DNA from: Xylaria sp. FL1777 | Taxonomy: Eukaryota; Ascomycota; Sordariomycetes; Xylariales; Xylariaceae | Direction: 5' to 3' | Assembly: GCA_022578965.1 (NCBI GenBank) | Contig: MU400970.1 | Span: 1 to 17,380 of the forward strand | Length of the DNA: 17,380 nt | Shown: piece by piece, positions 11,986 to 17,380 of the stretch | Layout of the letters: each line of letters starts with the position of its first letter | How positions within the stretch are numbered: the stretch's first letter is position 1 | The notes under the pieces: generated by a model | Seen by the model: the letters and a program-made list of their open reading frames with translations, nothing else | What the model was told of the DNA's origin: nothing | Databases searched by the model: none | Program-made: the position numbers and the translations under genes

Positions 11986-12169
11986 TAAAAAAAATTTAAA
12001 GTTTTAAAAAAAAACATTTAAGTATTATATTCTTAAAAAAATAAAAGCTTAAAAGTTAAAATTATACTTAAAGATTTTATAAATATATAGCTATAATAAG
12101 CTTATAACTTAAAAAAGTTAGCAAAACTACAAAAATATAAAAGATTAAAAAAAAATAAGCTAATATATA

Positions 12170-13260
12170 AACGCAAGGTTTATTTACTAAAATTTTTACA
12201 AAATAAGTTTATTAAAGAATTTTATAAACATTTATTATATAAACATTAAAAAGCAACAAAAATAGTTAAATAATTATAAAAAAAATATAATTTTTTAAAA
12301 CTATAAAACATAGTTAAATTTATTATAAAAAAGTACAATATTTGCAATAAAGCTAAAATAGCTTAATATAAGCATAATATACTATTGCTTAAAATTTTAT
12401 TATAGCATTACTTTTATTAACTGATTTAGTTATAAAAGTATAATATAATAAAATATAAATTATTATTAATAGATTTATTAAATATGCTTATTTTTTACTG
12501 TTTAAAAAAGATATAATAGCTAAATAACTTATATATACTTTTATATGCTAATATTTAAATAAACATAAATTACTAAAAAAAATTATTTTAAACTAAAATA
12601 AATTATTTATTTTTAAGTTTAAAACTAGTTTTTTTAAACTTATTAGTATTAAACTAAAGTTTTTAACTACTTATTACTTATAAATAAATAAACAAACAAA
12701 AAAACTAAACTAAATATTAAAACAATATTTATAAAGTTATATTAACTATTAATAAAACAATTAAGTAAAACTATTATTAATAACATAAATTTTATATAAT
12801 ACATTAATAAACAAAAATATAAACATATTTTTGCATAAAGCTGTTTATAAATAGCAAACAACTATTAAAAAACAAAAAAAAACATTAATAAAAACATTTG
12901 TTATTTTAATTATAGTACTTTAAGCAAAAACTATTACAACAGAAATTAAAACGCTATAAACTAAACTATAACTACGTTTTTAATTTTTATAACAACAAAT
13001 GTTAATATACTGTAATAAAAAACAAACTAAAAAACTAACTTTTAAAAAAAAAAACAAAGTTTATTTGCTATAATAAAAACAAAATGCAAACATTAATATT
13101 TTTTAAATTAAAACAAAACAACTAAGCAATAAATTAAAATTTAAAAAACTTGGCTTTTTTAAAATTAAGGAAATTATTTTATTTATTAACTATAAACTAT
13201 TATTACTAAAAAACAGGCAAATTTACTTTGTTTTTTATATTTTTTTACTAAAACTAGCAT
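12170..13260 (+). pseudogene. pol: Chromovirus integrase relic
   Basis: The HHCC finger is at about 12180-12360. FIKEFYKHLLYKH supplies the two His. KKYNICNKAKIA holds the Cys pair; its first Cys, at 12334, is read as Tyr. The frame shifts once between 12345 and 12432. The core then shows INRFIKYAYFL (I.VDR.TKYA.F). N-stop-NKLFIFKF at about 12591-12614 stands for DR...F.S.F, with Asp as Asn. KFLTTYY and NKQTKKLN follow for STAYHPQTDGQTER.N, with the catalytic Glu read as Lys. A GPY/F-type module is at about 13130-13200: LKFKKLGFFKIKEII, with ggc ttt ttt for G-P-F. The integrase is inactive. Confidence 0.92.
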
Positions 13261-13310
13261 TTATTAAAACATTTATTAAAACATAACTAAAAATAAAAAT
13301 AAATTAAAAT

Positions 13311-13463
13311 ATCTATAAAGTTGAAAATATATTAAATTTTTGTTAAAACAATAATAACATTAAGTATTTTATTAAATAAAAAAAATATTTATATATTAAT
13401 AATACTTAAAAACTTAAAGAATACCTAAAAACTGCTAAAATAATTATAAACTAGTTTTACTGT
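13311..13463 (+). pseudogene. pol: C-terminal chromodomain relic of integrase
   Basis: In the integrase frame, 51 codons give IYKVENILNF, then IKYFIK-stop-KKYLYI, then NT-stop-KLKEYLK and IIIN-stop-FY. This matches the chromodomain pattern YEVE.IL......YLVKWKGY....NTWEP...L......I..F. The two stops fall on the Trp codons of VKWKGY and NTWEP, as expected from G-to-A change. Such domains steer integration to methylated histone H3 in chromatin, and they define chromoviruses. This is the last recognised part of pol; a stop in this region or soon after would have ended the polyprotein. Confidence 0.9.
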
Positions 13464-13554
13464 TAATATTTTAACTAGTTAAAGCTAAAAAAAAAATTAA
13501 CTTTAAATAAAGCGTTTAGTACATTTTAATTAAACTTTAAAAAAATAACTAGTA

Positions 13555-13870
13555 ATAATTATGCTGTTTTAATGTACTATTTTTGTTTTTTAGCTATATA
13601 ACGTTTTTTTGCTTTAATTTGCTTAAGCTTTTTTAAACTATTTAAACTATAAGCTATAGTAGCAATTATTTTTTTTTGCTATAATTTCTTTTATTGCTTA
13701 AAACAGCAGATTTTTGCACTTATTTTTTTATGCTTTTTTAGTAGCAAGTTTAATTTATTTTTTAGCTTTTTGTGCTAAAAAATAAGCTGCTATATTTGCT
13801 TTAAAAATAAACTTTTAGCATTATAATTTGCTTGTTTAGCTACAATATATTTAATATATTAATCAGAGTT
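13555..13870 (-). pseudogene. Possible antisense coiled-coil ORF relic
   Basis: Between the chromodomain and the 3' LTR the base bias flips from A-rich to T-rich for about 310 bases, suggesting a coding strand on the minus. One minus-strand frame gives about 105 codons with six stops at plausible Gln, Trp or Glu sites. It includes KKLKNKLNLLLKKHKKISAK, then IIATIAYSLNSLKKLKQI, then AKKRYIAKKQK. The Leu/Lys heptad-like pattern resembles Lys/Glu-rich coiled-coil tails found in many fungal repeat-encoded proteins, but I cannot name a family. It could be an extra antisense gene of the chromovirus or a small fragment of another element. Confidence 0.35.
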
Positions 13871-14113
13871 AAATTTTAATATTAAACATTTTATGCTATA
13901 ATAATTGCAGCAAAAACATAAAGCTATTTTAATTAATTTTAGTTTAATAAAAAAAAGCAAAGCAAAGTTTTGTTAAGCTTTTTGTTTAAAATACAATAAG
14001 CAAGGTGTCTTAAAAACTTTACTAAACATAATAAGCATAAAAAACAAAAAACAAAAAATAAAAAAAGAAAACTTACAAAAAAGAAAATACAGAATTATTA
14101 AAACAACAATTAC
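13871..14113 (+). other. Chromovirus 3' untranslated region
   Basis: This is the internal sequence upstream of the polypurine tract. It turns strongly A-rich from about 14030 and keeps several GpA (AGAAAAC, AAGAAAAT, CAGAATT), so it is less mutated than most of the element. One frame there reads a Lys/Gln/Glu-rich stretch ending with a stop inside the LTR; this is probably a by-product of the A-rich base composition. Confidence 0.45.
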
Positions 14114-14129
14114 AAAAAAAAGAAAATAA
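14114..14129 (+). promoter_or_regulatory. Probable polypurine tract
   Basis: A purine-only AAAAAAAAGAAAA run, ending in TAA, lies immediately before the 3' LTR start at 14130. This is where plus-strand DNA synthesis of an LTR retrotransposon is primed. The position is diagnostic, but the composition is less so in such AT-rich DNA. Confidence 0.6.
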
Positions 14130-14250
14130 TATTACAAAATAAGCTAATTAAGCTAATTAAAAAGCTAAGTATAAAAAAAACATATATAAAAAAAGTTTTA
14201 TTTATTAAAAAGATATATATTTAAACTACTATAAAGGTTTAATGCATAAA

Positions 14251-14319
14251 CTTAATAAACTTAAGCGTTAAGTTTATTAAGCCTTAAACTTAATAAACTT
14301 AAGCGTTAAATTTATTAAG
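14251..14319. repeat. Tandem hairpins in 3' LTR
   Basis: This is the counterpart of 7082-7148. The first unit, 14251-14281, is a perfect 14-bp stem with loop GCG. The second, 14289-14319, has one mismatch (AAATTTATT in the right arm), fitting a G-to-A change. Confidence 0.85.
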
Positions 14320-14540
14320 CTTTAGACTTAAAACAATATAGCGTTAAATTTATTAAAAAAAGCAACGTTTATAAATTATTACTATTGTTTTTTTTGTTTA
14401 TATAATTATGCACTTTTTGTATTTAATTACTTACTTAGTTTTTAGCTTTTTAACTATTAATTTTTTATAACTACTAAGCACTAATATACTTATTATTTTT
14501 AATTTTTTAAGATTTTTATTAATGTATAGTAATAAAAGTA

Positions 14541-14646
14541 CTCCGAAAACTTCCCTAATGGACTACTGTTAAAAATCCTATTATTACTTGCAAATTAAGA
14601 CCTTAAGGGCAAACCTGTTATATTAATGTATAATAGGTTTATTATA
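14541..14646. other. Mutation-spared patch at end of 3' LTR
   Basis: Across 106 bases this copy keeps C and G at about 25 positions where the 5' LTR (7372-7477) has T or A, including CTCCGA, TTCCCT, TGGACTACTG, AGACC and AGGGCAAACC. In this stretch every difference is a C/T or G/A transition except none elsewhere, and no indel is present. The patch ends exactly at the LTR edge; the LINE DNA beyond is mutated again. It shows the near-ancestral LTR sequence. Confidence 0.85.
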
Positions 14647-14651
14647 GCTTT
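14647..14651. repeat. Target site duplication, right copy (GCTTT)
   Basis: This is the right-hand partner of 6956-6960. Removing one copy together with the element restores a continuous minus-strand LINE ORF1 frame, which is independent support for the boundary. Confidence 0.88.
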
Positions 14652-15010
14652 TTATTATTAGTGCTGCTTTTTTTTGTTATACTTTTGATTTTTTTTTAAA
14701 AGCTTTTATAATTTAGTTTTTTTTTTTAGCTTTTTAAAGCACTGCTTCTTTAAAAATAATTACTATATTTCTATTATATAGCTTTTTAGCAGCAATTATA
14801 TTGCTGCTTATAAGCGCTATATTTACTGCTTTAATAATATTAGCTAGTATTTTGTTTTTAAAATTGTTAGCTTGTTTTTTAACTTTAATTAGTACTTTTT
14901 TGTTTTGTTTAAATAGCACTGCTTTATTGTTGCAAGCTAGCTATAAAGCTGCAACTTATGCTTAAGATTTTAGCATATTTGCGTTTAATAAAGTTTATTA
15001 AAAAAGCTTT
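14647..15010 (-). pseudogene. LINE ORF1 relic, N-proximal part
   Basis: A minus-strand frame runs from about 15010 to the chromovirus edge at 14647. It includes an uninterrupted stretch of 61 codons at 14734-14919. It contains NKKVLIKVKKQANN, then NIALISSNIIAAKKLYNRNI, then (past one stop) IKAFKKKSKV. This order fits the Tad-type ORF1 region with a basic V.VKV segment, an IN.AL..S.I..AKKL.NG.I segment and a W..AFG..A.V.RK segment. The 61-codon open stretch is a surviving fragment, not a separate gene. A T-rich stretch at 15010-15420 is probably the low-complexity N-terminus, but no motif was recognised there. Confidence 0.75.
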
Positions 15011-15420
15011 TAAATAGTATTTTTAACGGCTTTTTAGTTAGCTTTTATAACAGCATTTAAGTTATAATAAGTTATAAGTATATTAAAGTTGTTTTTATTG
15101 TTAGGCTTTATGCTTTGTTAGCCTTTTTAGGCCTTTTTTAATATGTGCGCTATTTATGCTTTTTTTGCGTTTTTTTAAAAAAAAAATTCCTTTTGCTATT
15201 TTTTTTTTCGTTAGTAGCTATAATACTAGTTTTATAATTCTATTAACTATTTTTTATATACTAAAAAGTTTATTAGCTTTATGTTCTTTATTAAAATGCT
15301 GCTACTTTATAGTTATATTACTAGTAAGTTTTAGTAATACGTTAGTTGCGTGTTTAACAAATAAATTATTTAATACTATTTTTCCGTTTTTTGTTATATT
15401 TATATTCTGCAAATAAAATG

Positions 15421-15954
15421 CAACTTACTTAGTAAATAAAAATTGCTACGCTAATTTTAGCGATCTTAATTATTTAATAATTAAGCTTAAACTCACAAAG
15501 TTATAATTAAGTGTAAAGAATTTAAAAAAGGTTGTTTAACTTATATATTTTAACTATTAAAACTATAAAGCTATAATTTTTTGCTTAAATAATATAAAAT
15601 TTATGCTTTTTAATGCTATTTAAATATAATTTAGTTAAACTTTATTAAAAAATAATATATTAAATTTAACTAAATTATAAATCAAAAACGCTAAAATATA
15701 AGCATAAAACTTATTATATAGCAATAATAAAGCTTAATAATATTAAACCTTATTCTTTTTAATATATTGCTTATAGCTAAAAAATTGCTCATTATGTTTT
15801 ATAAAAAGATCTTAAAAAGTCTAAAAAATTAATTAAATAAAATTTAGCGCAATATAAAAAAAAGCTAATATAAAAAGCATTTATTATTTATAGTTATATA
15901 TATTACTTACTTTTATTTAAGCAGCTATTATAGCTTAAATAAAAATAATACAAA
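15421..15954. other. AT-rich spacer upstream of the LINE
   Basis: No gene was recognised. It may include the LINE 5' untranslated region or flanking DNA. Patches such as TAGCGATCTTAA (15459-15470), CTCACAAAG and AGATCTTAAAAAGTC are less mutated than the rest. An inverted repeat lies at 15625-15679. Confidence 0.45.
15625..15679. repeat. Inverted repeat with 15-bp arms
   Basis: The arm TATAATTTAGTTAAA at 15625-15639 has an exact reverse complement at 15665-15679, separated by 25 bases. It could form a hairpin or be the remnant of a small element end. In DNA this AT-rich a chance origin cannot be excluded. Confidence 0.7.
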
Positions 15955-16150
15955 CTAGAAAAGGGACTTTATATTTATGGGGTTTAGCTATAGTAGTATC
16001 TTTACTTATAGCTATAGTAGCTTAGCTAGATAGCTATATAGGGCCTATGCTTAAGGCAATTACGTAGCAATTGCTTGCAAGGCCTTTTTCCTTTTAATTT
16101 ACATCACACTTTTTATGCTTAATTGCCTTACTACTTATAGTAAACCTTAC
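15955..16150. other. Less mutated island with short repeats
   Basis: This is one of the GC-richest stretches in the window (AAGGGAC, TGGGGTTT, AGGGCCTATGC, AAGGCCTTTTTCC, ACATCACAC). It holds a 12-bp direct repeat, TAGCTATAGTAG, at 15985-15996 and 16009-16020. It also has an inverted repeat, TAAGGCAATTA at 16052-16062 and TAATTGCCTTA at 16120-16130. No coding frame, tRNA or pol III box was recognised. It may be single-copy DNA that escaped the repeat-directed mutation, or a control region of the LINE. Confidence 0.55.
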
Positions 16151-16328
16151 TAAAAAAATATAGTTTTTTAATTTTTATGTATTATTATAAATTATTTATT
16201 ATAGTTTGAATAATTTAAAATAATACAAAATAAAGTATTATAAACTTAATATACTTTAAATATTTTTTTTTTGTTTTTATAAATAATAAAGGTTTACAAA
16301 ATATAGCTAATATTATTTTATAATTATA
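16151..16328. other. AT-rich gap before chromovirus copy 2
   Basis: Ordinary mutated AT-rich DNA between the less mutated island and the second LTR. Nothing was recognised in it. Confidence 0.5.
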
Positions 16329-16845
16329 TGTTATAAAATGGGCTAACTAAGCTAGTTAAAAAGCTAAGTGTAAAAAAAGCATACGTAAAAAAAGTCCTAT
16401 TTGTTAAAAAAATATGCATTTAAACTACTATAAGGGTTTAATGCATAAACTTAATAAACTTAAGCGTTAAATTTATTAAGCTTTAAACTTAATAAACTTA
16501 AATGTTAAGTTTATTAAGCTTTAAACTTAAAATAATATAGCATTAAGTTTATTAAAAAAAACAACGTTTATAAATTATTACTATTATTTTTTTTATTTAT
16601 ATAATTATATACTTTTTATATTTAGTTATTTATTTAGTTTTTAGTTTTTTAGCTATTAATTTTTTATAATTGCTAAACATTAATATATTTATTACTTTTA
16701 ATCTTTTAAAACCTTTATTAATGCATAATAATAAAAGTACTTTAAAAACTTTTTTAATAAATTATTATTAACAATTTTATTATTACTTATAAATTAAAAC
16801 TTTAAAAGTAAACCTGTTATATTAATATATAACAAGTTTATTATA
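16329..16845 (+). repeat. 5' LTR of chromovirus copy 2
   Basis: This 517-bp LTR starts TGTTATAAAATGGGC and is offset by exactly 9368 from the 5' LTR of copy 1, with no indel. The left flank changes abruptly at 16329, which fixes the boundary. The leader that follows also matches copy 1, so this is a 5' LTR and not a solo LTR. Confidence 0.94.
16450..16518. repeat. Tandem hairpins in LTR of copy 2
   Basis: This is the counterpart of 7082-7148. Units lie at 16450-16480 and 16488-16518. Here it is the first unit whose right arm has the G-to-A mismatch; the second has loop ATG and intact outer arms. Confidence 0.82.
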
Positions 16846-17380
16846 TTTTAATAGCTTTTTAATTAATAAAACTTAATATATAAAAACAAATATTAGTATA
16901 AAAAGTTAAATAATAAATAGTTTATAAAATAAACTTTTAAAAATATACTAAAAAAATATTTAAAAAACAAAAATGTTAAATAGTATTACGTAAATAAACT
17001 TTATTTAATAATTAATAAACTAAATCTAAGTTATATTACTAAAAATAAAAAGTTAAAAATTAAGTTTAAAAATTTTAAAAATTTTTAAAACTAGCAATAT
17101 ATTAAAATAACAAACTTTAGCACTTTTATTAGTTATTTTTATTAAAAAAAAAGCAATAATAAAAAAAAAAAGTTAAATAATAATAATAAAAAAAAATTAA
17201 TATTAATATTAGCGCTATAAAATAAACTAGTTGCTTTAATTTAAAAAGCAGCTTAAATATTAAACGTTATAACTTTTAAACTACTATAAATATTAGCTAT
17301 AATAATTAAAGCAGCAATAATAATTATTATTATAATAATAAATTAAAGCTTTAAATAAATAATTATATTATAATTAATAT

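Larger units (their letters stand above)
6961..14646 (+). mobile_element. Full-length Ty3/Gypsy chromovirus, decayed
   Basis: This is a 7686-bp LTR retrotransposon with two collinear 517-bp LTRs (6961-7477 and 14130-14646) and a 5-bp target duplication, GCTTT, on both sides. The internal order is gag, possible protease, RT, RNase H, integrase, chromodomain. That order places it in the Metaviridae and, because of the C-terminal chromodomain, among chromoviruses. Stops and lost catalytic residues throughout show it cannot move itself. It lies inside LINE ORF1 in the opposite orientation. A second copy of the same family starts at 16329. Confidence 0.95.
14130..14646 (+). repeat. 3' LTR of chromovirus copy 1
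   Basis: This 517-bp LTR is offset by exactly 7169 from the 5' LTR, with no indel. Its start has decayed from TGTTAC to TATTAC. The first 410 bases are heavily mutated. The last 106 bases (14541-14646) are much less so and keep CCG, TTCCC, GGAC, GACC, AGGGC and ACCTG. Confidence 0.95.
2880..15420 (-). mobile_element. Tad-like LINE retrotransposon, split by a chromovirus
   Basis: A non-LTR retrotransposon relic reads on the minus strand. Its parts lie in the expected order: ORF1 with an RNA-binding-like region and CCHC-type knuckles, then ORF2 with an APE-type endonuclease and a reverse transcriptase. It occupies two blocks, about 15420-14647 (5' part of ORF1) and 6960-2880 (the rest). The 7686-bp chromovirus sits between them. 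The two blocks total about 4.85 kb, somewhat short for a Tad-clade element, so the 5' or 3' end may be missing or unrecognised. Both blocks are T-rich on the plus strand, as expected for an A-rich coding strand on the minus. The outer ends are approximate, since no poly-A tail or target duplication was identified. Confidence 0.85.
16329..17380 (+). mobile_element. Second copy of the same chromovirus, 5' end only
   Basis: This holds the 5' LTR plus 535 bp of leader, collinear with 6961-8012 over 1052 bases at a constant offset of 9368. In the stretches compared by eye the differences are C/T and G/A transitions. The copy continues beyond the window, so its gag and pol are not visible. It has the same orientation as copy 1. 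The five bases left of it read TTATA; its right target duplication is out of view. Confidence 0.93.

Noticed and set aside
14040..14141. Lys/Gln/Glu-rich coiled-coil frame on the plus strand ending in the LTR
   Set aside because: It is short, of very low complexity, overlaps the polypurine tract and LTR start, and is likely a consequence of the A-rich DNA.
15156..15416. Open frame of 86 codons on the plus strand, hydrophobic
   Set aside because: It is T-rich DNA antisense to the probable LINE ORF1 N-terminus; the composition explains the hydrophobic residues.
1..17380. Mitochondrial, plastid or bacterial AT-rich genome
   Set aside because: No tRNA, rRNA or organelle gene is seen. The LINE and chromovirus pair, with transition-only decay, points to a fungal nuclear repeat region.

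Overview
This window has no intact protein-coding gene. It is a very AT-rich stretch (few GpA, TpC, GpG or CpC dinucleotides) made of mutated retrotransposons. The families (a Tad-like LINE and a Ty3/Gypsy chromovirus) and the transition-only decay suggest an AT-rich, repeat-silenced compartment of a filamentous fungus, probably an ascomycete. That placement is inference: no host gene is present to fix the species.

Layout. 1-2730 is featureless AT-rich DNA. About 2735-2870 is a short, less mutated patch. About 2880-6960 is the 3' two thirds of a LINE on the minus strand: the end of ORF1 with its zinc knuckles, then ORF2 with an APE-type endonuclease and a reverse transcriptase. 6961-14646 is a complete chromovirus on the plus strand, with two 517-bp LTRs flanked by the 5-bp target duplication GCTTT. 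It has relics of gag, RT, RNase H, integrase and a C-terminal chromodomain. 14647 to about 15420 is the 5' part of the same LINE ORF1, so the chromovirus jumped into ORF1; the ORF1 frame is continuous across the insertion once one target-site copy is removed. 15421-16328 is intergenic and holds a second, less mutated island. 16329-17380 is the 5' LTR and leader of a second copy of the same chromovirus, running off the window.

The strongest observation is the mutation pattern. The three LTR copies align without indels and differ almost only by C/T and G/A. Domain relics carry the expected products of C-to-T and G-to-A change: Trp, Arg and Gln codons are stops and catalytic Asp codons are Asn. 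The cytosines that survive are mainly preceded by G or A; cytosines preceded by T or C have nearly vanished. CpA, the usual target of repeat-induced point mutation (RIP), is still common. This looks like a RIP-like process with an unusual 5'-pyrimidine preference. A 106-bp patch at the end of the 3' LTR (14541-14646) has largely escaped and shows what the ancestral sequence looked like.

All protein calls were made by translating by eye through stops and comparing with remembered family patterns. Domain edges are approximate.
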